The notes under the pieces are model-generated. The model was not told the origin of the DNA. It did not search any database and saw only the letters and a program-made list of their open reading frames with translations. Shown here piece by piece: positions 53,443 through 61,945 of a stretch of DNA of 64,000 nt. The number at the start of each line of letters is the position of its first letter. Position 1 is the first letter of the stretch. Origin of the DNA: Bacteroidales bacterium (GTDB lineage Bacteria; Bacteroidota; Bacteroidia; Bacteroidales; P3); assembly GCA_017647785.1 (NCBI GenBank), contig JAGCJW010000004.1, positions 108,703-172,702 of the forward strand, given 5' to 3'. Both the position numbers and the translations under genes were made by a program.

Positions 53443-54231
53443 ATGGAAGAAAACAAATATAAACAAGCACAAGAAAGCTTTTCCAGACTATTAACCATAA
53501 TGGACGAATTGCGAAGCAAATGTCCATGGGATAAAAAACAAACAAACCTTAGTCTAAAATCCAATACAATAGAAGAAGTCTATGAATTAGCACAAGCAAT
53601 TGAGGACAACGATAATCAAGAAATCAAAAAAGAACTTGGAGACTTGCTTTTGCACGTTGTTTTCTATTCAAAAATTGGCAGTGAACAAGGAGAATTTGAC
53701 ATAAGGTCAGTAATAGATTCTCTCTGCGAAAAACTAATAAGACGACACCCACACATTTACGGAGAAGTCAAAGTAGAAAATGCCGAAGATGTTAAAAAAA
53801 CTTGGGAACAAATAAAAATGACAGAGGGAAGAAGCTCCGTATTTTCAGGAGTCCCAAGAGCATTAGATTCTTTAATAAAAGCGTACCGATTACAAGAAAA
53901 AGCAGCAGGCGTAGGCTTTGATTGGGAAAACCCTCAACAAGTTTGGGATAAGGTAAAAGAAGAATTGCAAGAATTAGAACACGAAGTAGAAGCTCAAGAT
54001 TCGCAAGAAAAAATAGAAGAAGAGTTTGGAGATGTTTTATTTGCACTAATAAACTATGCACGCTTTTTAAAAATAAAACCCGAACACGCCTTAGAAAGAA
54101 CAAATCGTAAATTCATAAAACGTTTTCAATACATAGAAAAAGTAGCAGAAGAACAAAACAAAAAACTTCAAGAAATGACACTTGAAGAAATGGATAAAAT
54201 TTGGAACAACGCAAAAGCAATGGAGGAATAA
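53443..54231 (+). CDS. mazG: Nucleoside triphosphate pyrophosphohydrolase
   Basis: 262 residues with two MazG repeats: LRSKCPWDKKQTNLSLKSN, EEVYELAQAIEDND and ELGDLLLHVVFY in the first, and VKEELQELEHEVEAQ with EEFGDVLFALINYARF in the second. It hydrolyses (d)NTPs to monophosphates, probably for clean-up. It is 3 bp after the GT9 gene. Confidence 0.93.
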   Translation: MEENKYKQAQESFSRLLTIMDELRSKCPWDKKQTNLSLKSNTIEEVYELAQAIEDNDNQEIKKELGDLLLHVVFYSKIGSEQGEFDIRSVIDSLCEKLIRRHPHIYGEVKVENAEDVKKTWEQIKMTEGRSSVFSGVPRALDSLIKAYRLQEKAAGVGFDWENPQQVWDKVKEELQELEHEVEAQDSQEKIEEEFGDVLFALINYARFLKIKPEHALERTNRKFIKRFQYIEKVAEEQNKKLQEMTLEEMDKIWNNAKAMEE

Positions 54232-54233
54232 TT

Positions 54234-54872
54234 ATGATAGAAATTATACCACAAAATCACTTTGAAGTAAATAGTTATATATTATTCGATGACACCAAAG
54301 AATGTGTTTTAGTTGATGTTTGCTCACAAGGAGCCTTACAAGAAAGAGAAATAATCAACTTTATAGAACAGAATAGCTTAAAAGTAAAACATATATTGCT
54401 TACTCACCCACATGTAGATCATCTTTGCGGCGTCGCATTTGCTTGCAAACAATTCTCTTTGCCTATAACAATGAGCATAGACGCAGTAAGAATGTTCAAT
54501 ACCGCAAACAATCAAGCGGCAATGATGGGATTTGAACTTGGAGATATAAACAACGTAGAGATAAAAACCATTATGCCAGGTGATGTAATAGAATTTGGAA
54601 ATAGTAAGATAGAATGCCTTGATACAGCAGGTCATTGCGAAGGAAGTTTGAGCTATTACAATGCCGAAGAAGGCTATGTGATAACAGGTGATGCTCTTTT
54701 TGCTCAATCAATCGGCAGAACAGATTTGCCAACAGGCGATTTGGATTTGCTACTATCCAACATAAGAGAAAAAATACTTACTTTACCAGAAGAAACTAAA
54801 GTATATCCAGGACATGGTCCTTATTCAACAGTAGATTACGAAAAAACACATAACCCATTCTTATTAATGTAA
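54234..54872 (+). CDS. MBL-fold metallo-hydrolase (glyoxalase II-like)
   Basis: 212 residues from ATG 54234 (the frame is open 11 codons further, overlapping mazG). HPHVDHLCG is the zinc motif HxHxDH; a second His lies in DTAGHCEGSLSYY, and an Asp in ITGDALFAQSIGRTD. This layout matches YcbL/GloB-type hydrolases. Likely substrate: a thioester such as S-lactoylglutathione analogue; not provable. It follows mazG closely (2 bp). Confidence 0.9.
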   Translation: MIEIIPQNHFEVNSYILFDDTKECVLVDVCSQGALQEREIINFIEQNSLKVKHILLTHPHVDHLCGVAFACKQFSLPITMSIDAVRMFNTANNQAAMMGFELGDINNVEIKTIMPGDVIEFGNSKIECLDTAGHCEGSLSYYNAEEGYVITGDALFAQSIGRTDLPTGDLDLLLSNIREKILTLPEETKVYPGHGPYSTVDYEKTHNPFLLM

Positions 54873-54874
54873 TT

Positions 54875-55492
54875 ATGAAAAAAGCTTTATTATATTCATT
54901 AAGTGTAATAATTTTGTGCTTATCTTTAAATGTTAGTGCACAAGACTTTCGTGCAGGATTGCAATTTGGTATAACTCCCTCGCAAGTTGATGGAGACGGA
55001 ATAACAGGTTATAACAAGATAGGACTAACAGGAGGAGTATTTCTATCAAGAGACTTAAAAGATAATATATTTCTTTATACAGATTTGTCTTTTACGATGA
55101 AGGGTAGTAAGGTTGCAAGTAGTAAAAATGTTAATTATTCACAAATAGAAATAAGTGCAAATTACATTGATTGGGGAGTATATGCAGGATATAAATTTAC
55201 CGATAAAATAGACTTAAAAGCAGGTTTAATACCTTCTGTCTTGATATATAATAGTGAAAAAACTGTATCTGGCATGGAGGTTGGAGTAGAAGACTCTTTC
55301 CGTCCGTTTAATATGCTAATATCAGGAGGATTGCACTATCGTTTTTCAAAACATTTTGCTTTAAATGCTACATATAACTATTCTATATTTAGTATAAGAC
55401 GAGGAGATTACGAGATATTTAACTACGATGTAAAGGTTCGTAATGCTCAATATCATCATTACATAAATTTATCCTTGATGTATCAATTTTAA
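54875..55492 (+). CDS. PorT-type outer-membrane beta-barrel
   Basis: 205 residues with a signal peptide (KALLYSLSVIILCLSLNVSA) and eight or so amphipathic strands: FRAGLQFGITPSQVDG, IGLTGGVFLSRDLKD, FRPFNMLISGGLHYRF, final HYINLSLMYQF ending in Phe. PF13568-like. PorT itself is a T9SS-associated barrel, but general barrels share this pattern. It is 2 bp after the MBL gene, so perhaps the end of that operon. Confidence 0.8.
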   Translation: MKKALLYSLSVIILCLSLNVSAQDFRAGLQFGITPSQVDGDGITGYNKIGLTGGVFLSRDLKDNIFLYTDLSFTMKGSKVASSKNVNYSQIEISANYIDWGVYAGYKFTDKIDLKAGLIPSVLIYNSEKTVSGMEVGVEDSFRPFNMLISGGLHYRFSKHFALNATYNYSIFSIRRGDYEIFNYDVKVRNAQYHHYINLSLMYQF

Positions 55493-55513
55493 AACAAAGA
55501 ATCAATAAATTCT

Positions 55514-55576
55514 TTCTTGAATTCAAAAAAATAATTCTTGAAAAGAATAATTTAAAACTTGATAAAATTTGGTAGT
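55514..55576. repeat. Three-unit 21-bp repeat with CTTGA core
   Basis: TTCTTGAATT at 55514, TTCTTGAAAA at 55535 and AACTTGATAA at 55556; 21 bp apart. The last unit overlaps the -33 box of the following promoter, so a protein bound to it could regulate the lipoprotein gene. Confidence 0.6.
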
Positions 55577-55599
55577 AAAAAAAATTTTATCTAACTTTG
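55568..55599 (+). promoter_or_regulatory. Promoter of small lipoprotein 1
   Basis: TTTG at 55568-55571, 20-bp spacer, TAACTTTG at 55592-55599. Start near 55606, 26 nt before the ATG at 55632. Confidence 0.75.
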
Positions 55600-55631
55600 C
55601 CAATTATTAATCAATTTAAATTAATTGCGCT

Positions 55632-55877
55632 ATGAAAAAAGTATTATTTGTAATGGGAGCTTTCTTAGCTTTCGCTGCTTGTAATCCAGTATCTGATTGT
55701 AACTGTACAATATCTTCAGACATGGGAATTACATTTGATTTATTCACAGAAGAAGCTGCAACAATCGTTGATTTCGAAGGAACTTGCGATCAAGTAAATT
55801 ATGCAGACATCACTCTTCCAGAAGAATGGATGGATGCTGAAGAATTAGGATTAACTTTAAGTTGCGTAGAAAAATAA
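55632..55877 (+). CDS. Small Cys-rich lipoprotein 1
   Basis: 81 residues: a lipoprotein signal (MKKVLFVMGAFLAFAACNP, Cys17 lipidated), then SDCNCTISSDMG, an acidic middle and GTCDQVNY, ending TLSCVEK. Four cysteines remain after the lipid Cys. No family recognised. Its own promoter and terminator make it a single-gene unit. A second, related small lipoprotein and a thioredoxin-like protein follow. Confidence 0.7.
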   Translation: MKKVLFVMGAFLAFAACNPVSDCNCTISSDMGITFDLFTEEAATIVDFEGTCDQVNYADITLPEEWMDAEELGLTLSCVEK

Positions 55878-55901
55878 TTCCTAAAATAAGGGAAAATATT
55901 T

Positions 55902-55935
55902 AAGGAATACTCCGAATAGAGTATTCCTTTTTTTA
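55902..55935 (+). terminator. Terminator after small lipoprotein 1
   Basis: Eleven-base stem (55902-55912 with 55919-55929), six-base loop, T-run. Confidence 0.88.
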
Positions 55936-55948
55936 AATAAAGTAGATT

Positions 55949-56152
55949 ATGAAAAGGATATTCTTAACATTAGGCTTAGTTTCTGCTTGTGTGATTTTAA
56001 CTTCTTGTACAGAAACTACAGATTGTGAATGTATATACGGCAATGAAGTGTATCAATATTATGATTGGTCAGGTAGTTGTTCTGATATAATGCTTGATGC
56101 TAAAAAAGCAGAATTTGGTAATCTTCCTATAGTTTGTACAGAAATATATTAA
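55949..56152 (+). CDS. Small Cys-rich lipoprotein 2
   Basis: 67 residues: a lipoprotein signal ending LTSCTE (Cys20), then TTDCECIYGNEVY, SGSCSDIM and IVCTEIY. The DCxC pair, a central Cys and a final Cys are spaced as in lipoprotein 1, so the two are probably distant paralogues. 6 bp before the DoxX/thioredoxin gene, with which it may be cotranscribed. Confidence 0.65.
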   Translation: MKRIFLTLGLVSACVILTSCTETTDCECIYGNEVYQYYDWSGSCSDIMLDAKKAEFGNLPIVCTEIY

Positions 56153-56158
56153 GAAATT

Positions 56159-57079
56159 ATGAATTTTAAGAAAATAACTCTAATAGCGATTAGAATACTT
56201 ATAGGAATTGTTTTTGTACTCTCTGCAGTTACAAAGTATATTTCGATAGAAGCATTTGATATGTTTGTATTTGAACATGAGTTATTTTCTTGGAATCTTA
56301 CAAATTTCATTACAAGAATACTGATAGCGAGTGAAGCATGTTTGGGATTGATGTTACTATTTGGTATTTTTACTAAACTTTCGCGTTGGTTGACTATTGG
56401 TAGTCTTGTTGTATTTACGATTTATATTTTGATTAAGCCTTTCTTCTTTGAAGTAAATTCAGATAATTGTCATTGCTTTGGAGAAGTGATGATTTTGTCT
56501 GACAATCAAACATTAATCAAAAATGTAGTTCTGTTATTGTTTTCAACTGCCTTATTTTTCGATAAAGGTTGGAAACTAAAATATGCAAAATATATACTTA
56601 TAGCATCTTTTATTCTTCCACTTGCAACAACGTTCATTGTGCGTCCTCCTGATGTAATTGCTCATGCTATTTATGGCAAACAAATAGAGCTTAATATGGA
56701 TAGCTTTGAAAAGCTTTTAAATATGGATAAAGTGCAAGATATGAAAGTAAGTGAAGGGAAGAAAGTACTATGTCTTTACTCTACTGCTTGCAAACATTGT
56801 AAGCGAACAGCAATAAAAATTGACGTGATTATAAAACGTCATAAACTCAATAAGCAAGATTTTGTTGTTCTTTTCTGGGGTAAAGAAAATAGCATAGATG
56901 TATTTTATAAAGAAACGGCAGCTGAATTATTGCCAACAAATCAAGTCCCTCCATTGTTATTTCTTTCTGCTACAAAAGGCAGACAACCAATAATCGTGCT
57001 TTTAGACAATGGTAGAATAGTTGATTTGTATAAATCAACAAACATAAACGAACAAAAAATAGTTGAATTCCTCAATTAG
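56159..57079 (+). CDS. MauE/DoxX membrane domain fused to a thioredoxin-like domain
   Basis: 306 residues. Residues 1-155 have four transmembrane helices of the MauE/DoxX type with a conserved NCHCFGE loop. Residues 190-306 form a thioredoxin-like domain with STACKHCKRTAIKI (active CxxC: CKHC). Similar Bacteroidota proteins are thought to relay electrons for disulfide or periplasmic redox reactions. Its position directly after a Cys-rich lipoprotein is suggestive. Confidence 0.85.
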   Translation: MNFKKITLIAIRILIGIVFVLSAVTKYISIEAFDMFVFEHELFSWNLTNFITRILIASEACLGLMLLFGIFTKLSRWLTIGSLVVFTIYILIKPFFFEVNSDNCHCFGEVMILSDNQTLIKNVVLLLFSTALFFDKGWKLKYAKYILIASFILPLATTFIVRPPDVIAHAIYGKQIELNMDSFEKLLNMDKVQDMKVSEGKKVLCLYSTACKHCKRTAIKIDVIIKRHKLNKQDFVVLFWGKENSIDVFYKETAAELLPTNQVPPLLFLSATKGRQPIIVLLDNGRIVDLYKSTNINEQKIVEFLN

Positions 57080-57151
57080 TTTTTTTACACGAGTTTATAA
57101 CAATTTACCTTTTGCAAACGTTCTATTCTCATATTGAAAAAATATTTGGAT

Positions 57152-58702
57152 ATGGTTAGAATACTTTGGGTAGATGACGAAATAGACTTACTGAAACCGT
57201 ATGTTCTTTTTCTTGAAACAAAAGGTTACGCGTTTTCTCTTGCAATAGATGGGAACGAAGCTCTTGATATATTAGCAGAAGAAAAAGTGGATATAGTGTT
57301 TTTAGATGAAAATATGCCTGGACTTTCAGGTTTGGAAGTATTGACAATTATCAAGGAACGCTATCCTGCTTTACCTATAATAATGATAACAAAGAGTGAA
57401 GAAGAACAAATAATGGAGCAAGCTATTGGCTCAAAAATTTCTGATTATCTTATCAAACCTGTAAACCCAAACCAAATATTATTAACTCTTAAAAAGCATT
57501 TAGATACAAAACGTCTTGTAAGTGAGAAATCTACTATGAGCTATCAGCAAGAGTTTCGTCAAATAGGTATGAAACTACAAGATAGATTAGATTGGAAAGA
57601 ATGGGTAGATATTTATAAGAAATTAGTGTATTGGGAATTGAATCTTGCAGAATCTAATGATGTAGGTTTATTTGAAATTTTGAAACAACAAAAGCAAGAA
57701 GCCAATAATCTTTTCTCAAAATATTATCAACAAAACTATGTAGATTGGATAACGAAAAAAGAGGAAGATGTACCTTTACTTTCACATACTCTTTTAAAGG
57801 AGAAATTATTTCCCGTTTTAAAAGAAAGTGACAAATCTAACTTTTTGATTATTATAGATAATTTTCGTTTTGATCAATGGAAGGCCTTACAAACTCAAAT
57901 TGAACAATATTTTAGAGTAGAAAACGAAGATATTTATTATAGTATAATTCCTACTACTACCCAATATGCTCGTAATGCTCTTTTATCTGGTTTGATGCCT
58001 TCGGAAATAAAGAAAACTTATCCAGACTTATGGATAGATGAAGATGAAGAAGGAATGAAAAACCAAAACGAATACACATTTTTCCAAAAGAACCTTACAA
58101 GACATAATATCAATATAAAAACTTCTTATCATAAGGTTTTGAATATGAATTATGGTAAGAAAATGATAGATAACTTGCCAAACCTTTTACAAAACAAACT
58201 AAATATAATAGTTTACAATTTTATAGATATGCTTTCTCATGCAAGGACGGATTCTGCCTTAGTTAGAGAATTGGCAGAGGATGAAAAAGCATATAGAAGT
58301 GTAACAAAAACTTGGTTTGAACACTCACCACTTTTGGAAGTTATAAAATTTTTAAGTTCCAAGAAGGTAAATATTTTCATAACAACTGACCACGGCTCAG
58401 TAAAGATAAACAATCCTATAAAAATTCGTTCAACAAAAGATGCTTCTGTTAATTTGAGATATAAGGTTGGTAAACTTATGGATTATAATACTAAGGAAGT
58501 GTTTGATGTAAAAAATCCTGAGGATATTTTCTTGCCAAGGCTACATATTTCTTCTCCATACATCTTTGCTCGTTCTAACGATTTCTTTGCATATCCTACA
58601 AATTACAATCATTATGTACAATATTATATAAATACCTTCCAACATGGAGGTATTTCAATGGAGGAAATTATGATTCCTTTCATAAAATTGACAAACAAAT
58701 AG
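57152..58702 (+). CDS. porX: PorX-type response regulator with PglZ domain
   Basis: 516 residues from ATG 57152 (a TTG six codons earlier is also in frame). Residues 1-120: receiver domain with the Asp of VDIVFLDENMPGLSG and the switch residue in IIMITKSEEEQ, then the Lys in YLIKP. Residues 200-516: a PglZ/alkaline-phosphatase-like domain (NFLIIIDNFRFDQWKALQ, ITTDHGSVKINNPI). This matches P. gingivalis PorX, which is phosphorylated by PorY, acts on T9SS gene expression through SigP, and hydrolyses oligonucleotide second messengers. Its presence fits the T9SS cargo here. Confidence 0.93.
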   Translation: MVRILWVDDEIDLLKPYVLFLETKGYAFSLAIDGNEALDILAEEKVDIVFLDENMPGLSGLEVLTIIKERYPALPIIMITKSEEEQIMEQAIGSKISDYLIKPVNPNQILLTLKKHLDTKRLVSEKSTMSYQQEFRQIGMKLQDRLDWKEWVDIYKKLVYWELNLAESNDVGLFEILKQQKQEANNLFSKYYQQNYVDWITKKEEDVPLLSHTLLKEKLFPVLKESDKSNFLIIIDNFRFDQWKALQTQIEQYFRVENEDIYYSIIPTTTQYARNALLSGLMPSEIKKTYPDLWIDEDEEGMKNQNEYTFFQKNLTRHNINIKTSYHKVLNMNYGKKMIDNLPNLLQNKLNIIVYNFIDMLSHARTDSALVRELAEDEKAYRSVTKTWFEHSPLLEVIKFLSSKKVNIFITTDHGSVKINNPIKIRSTKDASVNLRYKVGKLMDYNTKEVFDVKNPEDIFLPRLHISSPYIFARSNDFFAYPTNYNHYVQYYINTFQHGGISMEEIMIPFIKLTNK

Positions 58703-58708
58703 AAAGAA

Positions 58709-59143
58709 ATGAAAAAACAATATACGCTTACAGACTTGTCTTGTATTGATGAGGTCGCAAAAAGTATTTTAAATGATTTTCCAAATGCAAGACATTTTTC
58801 TTTGAATGGACAAATGGGAGCAGGGAAAACTACACTTACAAAATCTTTGTGTAATGTTTTGGAGGTAGAGGATAATGTTTGTTCGCCAACTTTCGCTATT
58901 GTAAATGAATATTATTCAGAAAAGGCAGGAACTATTTATCATTTCGATTTTTATAGGATAAAAAATCTTCAAGAAGCGATAGATATAGGATTTGATGATT
59001 ACATTTATAGCGGAAACTATTGCTTTATGGAATGGTGTGAAAACATTCTTCCGCTTTTACCCGATGATATGACAGAAATCAAAATAGAGGTAATGGAAAA
59101 TCAAACAAGGGTAATAATCGTTGATGATGAGGTTATTTTATAG
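58709..59143 (+). CDS. tsaE: tRNA threonylcarbamoyladenosine ATPase TsaE
   Basis: 144 residues: LNGQMGAGKTTLTKSLC (Walker A), SPTFAIVNEYYS and YHFDFYRIKN, then FMEWCENI. TsaE energises the t6A modification of tRNAs reading ANN codons, with TsaB/D. It starts 6 bp after porX and converges with the TPR gene, the ends overlapping by 11 bp. Confidence 0.95.
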   Translation: MKKQYTLTDLSCIDEVAKSILNDFPNARHFSLNGQMGAGKTTLTKSLCNVLEVEDNVCSPTFAIVNEYYSEKAGTIYHFDFYRIKNLQEAIDIGFDDYIYSGNYCFMEWCENILPLLPDDMTEIKIEVMENQTRVIIVDDEVIL

Positions 59144-60752
59144 CATTTAAAATTTCCTCGTAATGCCCTTGTACGGTTGCGCTCCAATTATCTTTTGAAT
59201 CTAAAAACTTGTCTAAAACTTCTTTTGCTTTAAGGTGTTCTCCCTTTGTGTGAAGAATCCAAGCGTAAGTGTCAGCAACAGTTATGTTTCTGCTTTCTGC
59301 ATCGTAAGTCTTCTTTGACATTTCTTCTGCTTTATCAAGGTTTATGTTTTCTATGCAAAGATAATAAGCATAATTGTTTAAGGTTGGAAAATCATTTGGA
59401 GATATTTCTAAAACCTTTTCAAAGAAATTCCACGCTTGGTCATATTTTTCTGTTCTATAATGTGCTTCTGCTAAACCATTGTAAAGGTCTATTAAATAGT
59501 CTTCTTGTCGTGTTTTTAGTTTTAAGCCTTTTTCAAATACTTCTATCGCAGAGGTGTATTCGCCTATCGCATTTAGATTATGTCCTTTTACAATATAGAA
59601 TATTACTTCTCGTGGGTAGTATTTCAAAGCTTTATCACAAGTTTCGATTATCTCTTTTGGGTCATCGTTTACTTGTTGAACGATAATGCAGTTTTTGAAT
59701 AAATCCAAGTCGTTTACTCCATATTCTACTGCTTTTTTACATGCTATGTAGGCATCTGCCATTCTGAATGTTCTCATATAAGCAATAGAAAGAAACTGCC
59801 ACAAACGTCCTTCTTCGGGATACATTTTTGCCATTGTTTCCAAGTGCCCCATATAGCATTTTAAAGTAAAAGAATCATTATCTACCTTTTCTTGATATAA
59901 AGTAAGTATTAGCTGATTTTTTTCTTCAAAATTCATTTGCGTATTCCTACATAGTTTATCTATATAGCTTTCGGCTAAATTAATCTCTCCTTTTTTGTAA
60001 TATAATTCTAATAAAGCGACTATGTTTTCTATGTTATTAGAATCTATCTCTTCTACTTTTTTCATAAGAGATAAGGCTTTTTTGTCCTCTCCTTTTGATA
60101 AATAGTTTTGTGCTAAGGTTGATAGATAGGAAACATTGCTTGGATATTCCTTACATAAGATTTCTATTTCTTTTGTGGCTTTTTCTTGTTTTCCTAATTG
60201 CTTATAGATTTTGTATTTTAACATTGAGCAATATTCATTAACGCCTTGTCTTTTTTCAAGTAAGTTTACAATCTCTATTGCTTTATCAAACATATTTGCT
60301 TCTGTATAAATAGCAACTAATTCCATGTAATATTCTGTCACATTAGGTTGTAAATCTATTACTGCACGATATTGGTCTGCTGCTTTTTCAATTTGTTTTG
60401 TTTGGAGATAGATTTCGGCTAATTGAGTGCGATACCAATGATTTTTGGGATTTAATTCTATTGCTTTTAAGTTGTATTCAATGGCCCTTGCTATGTTTCG
60501 TTGCTCATAATTTATGGAAGATAGTTGGTAATATGCAAGTGAATTTTCGGGTTGTTGCTTAATAATTGCTTCATACAAAGAGCAAGCAGTTTCTGTATTA
60601 CCAATTTCACGTTGAGTAGCGGCATCAATAACCATTTGTGCCACTTTAATGTCGTTATCATTAGGTTGTTTAATTGCTTTTTCTTGATTTTTACAAGAAG
60701 ATAAACAAATAATTATAGACAATAAGGTTAAAATAATGCCGCTACTTTTCAT
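59133..60752 (-). CDS. TPR-repeat lipoprotein
   Basis: 539 residues from ATG 60752, chosen because it gives a lipoprotein signal (MKSSGIILTLLSIIICLSSC, lipid Cys in LSSCK) and lies just after the neighbouring stop codon. About twelve tetratricopeptide repeats follow (patterns such as AYYQLSSINYEQRNIARAIEY, in parts, and AEAHYRTEKYDQAWNFFEKVL). It is anchored in the outer or inner membrane and probably acts as a protein-interaction scaffold. Likely in one unit with the upstream sugar nucleotidyltransferase. Confidence 0.82.
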   Translation of the reverse strand: MKSSGIILTLLSIIICLSSCKNQEKAIKQPNDNDIKVAQMVIDAATQREIGNTETACSLYEAIIKQQPENSLAYYQLSSINYEQRNIARAIEYNLKAIELNPKNHWYRTQLAEIYLQTKQIEKAADQYRAVIDLQPNVTEYYMELVAIYTEANMFDKAIEIVNLLEKRQGVNEYCSMLKYKIYKQLGKQEKATKEIEILCKEYPSNVSYLSTLAQNYLSKGEDKKALSLMKKVEEIDSNNIENIVALLELYYKKGEINLAESYIDKLCRNTQMNFEEKNQLILTLYQEKVDNDSFTLKCYMGHLETMAKMYPEEGRLWQFLSIAYMRTFRMADAYIACKKAVEYGVNDLDLFKNCIIVQQVNDDPKEIIETCDKALKYYPREVIFYIVKGHNLNAIGEYTSAIEVFEKGLKLKTRQEDYLIDLYNGLAEAHYRTEKYDQAWNFFEKVLEISPNDFPTLNNYAYYLCIENINLDKAEEMSKKTYDAESRNITVADTYAWILHTKGEHLKAKEVLDKFLDSKDNWSATVQGHYEEILNAIK

Positions 60753-60760
60753 TATATTTT

Positions 60761-61786
60761 CTAATTTATACAACTATAATCTCCTAAGTTCAATTCTTGC
60801 TCTTTATTTTCAATTTTTGCAAATGAACCTATCATACTATCTTTTAAAATTGCGTTTTCTATCACGGTTTCTTTACCTACCATAGAGTCTTTTATGCAAG
60901 AATTGCTTATTTTAGCGTTTTCTCCTATACTAACACGAGGTCCTATGATAGAGTTTTTAATTACTGCTCCTTTTCCTATATAAACAGGTTGAATAATCAA
61001 AGTGTTGTCGTTTATAACACATTCATCCAATAATTCTTCTGCTAATTCATAAATTCCATTCTTAGCAGACTTTAATTCTAACACCCTTCCGCAAGTTTCA
61101 ACCGTTGCCGCAGGATTTCCACAGTCTAACCATTCTTTCACATCGTTTGTTTTAAACTTCAATCCCTTATCAAGCATATTTTGAAGCGCATCAGTAAGTT
61201 GATATTCGCCAGACTTTGTAATGTTGTTATCTATTAAATATTGGAGTTCGTTTCTAAGCTTTTCACCATCTTTGAAATAGTAAATGCCAATTATTGCTTC
61301 GTTGCTTATAAATTCTTTTGGTTTTTCCACAAACCCACAAATTGTGTCATCAGCGTTTTTCTTTACAACACCGAATGCACTTGGGTCTTCTACTTTGTGA
61401 GTCCAGATAATTCCATCTTCATTTGTTTCTAAAGTAAAGCCTGCATCAAAAAGTGTATCTGCAAAAGCTACTGTTACTTTTCCTGAAAGGCTTTCCTTTG
61501 CACAAAGAATAGCATGTGCAGTTCCAAGAGGTTCGTTTTGATAATAGATTCTTCCTTTTGTTCCTAATTGTTCAGCTATTTTCAAAAGGTTTTCTTCAAC
61601 CTCTTTTCCGAAATCTCCAATTATGAAACCAATTTCTTCTATTTCTTCTCCAACTACTTCTCTTATATCTTCACATAAATGTTGTACTATTGGTTTACCT
61701 GCTAACTCTATCAAAGGTTTTGGCGTTACTAATGTATGAGGACGTAATCTTTTGCCCATACCTGCCATTGGAATTACTATTTTCAT
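60761..61786 (-). CDS. Sugar-1-phosphate nucleotidyltransferase
   Basis: 341 residues. The N-terminal Rossmann-type domain begins MKIVIPMAGMGKRLRPHT and PKPLIELAGKPI, the UDP/dTDP-sugar pyrophosphorylase signature; later GEYQLTDALQ. The C-terminal hexapeptide repeats (about 265-330, PVYIGKGAVIKNSIIGPRV) form a left-handed beta-helix. It would activate glucose- or GlcNAc-type sugar phosphates for surface glycans. Exact sugar is uncertain; it is not GlmU because the acetyltransferase part is too short. Confidence 0.88.
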   Translation of the reverse strand: MKIVIPMAGMGKRLRPHTLVTPKPLIELAGKPIVQHLCEDIREVVGEEIEEIGFIIGDFGKEVEENLLKIAEQLGTKGRIYYQNEPLGTAHAILCAKESLSGKVTVAFADTLFDAGFTLETNEDGIIWTHKVEDPSAFGVVKKNADDTICGFVEKPKEFISNEAIIGIYYFKDGEKLRNELQYLIDNNITKSGEYQLTDALQNMLDKGLKFKTNDVKEWLDCGNPAATVETCGRVLELKSAKNGIYELAEELLDECVINDNTLIIQPVYIGKGAVIKNSIIGPRVSIGENAKISNSCIKDSMVGKETVIENAILKDSMIGSFAKIENKEQELNLGDYSCIN

Positions 61787-61945
61787 AAATATACAATTAT
61801 AATACGTTTATTAAACTACAAAAGTACGAATTATTTCGAGAATTAAAATCTATTCAAATGAATTAAATTTAATAAAAAATAAACCTTTCTTCATTTGATT
61901 TGTCAAATTTTTGTAATTTTACAACTCGTTTTTTGATACAAAGCA

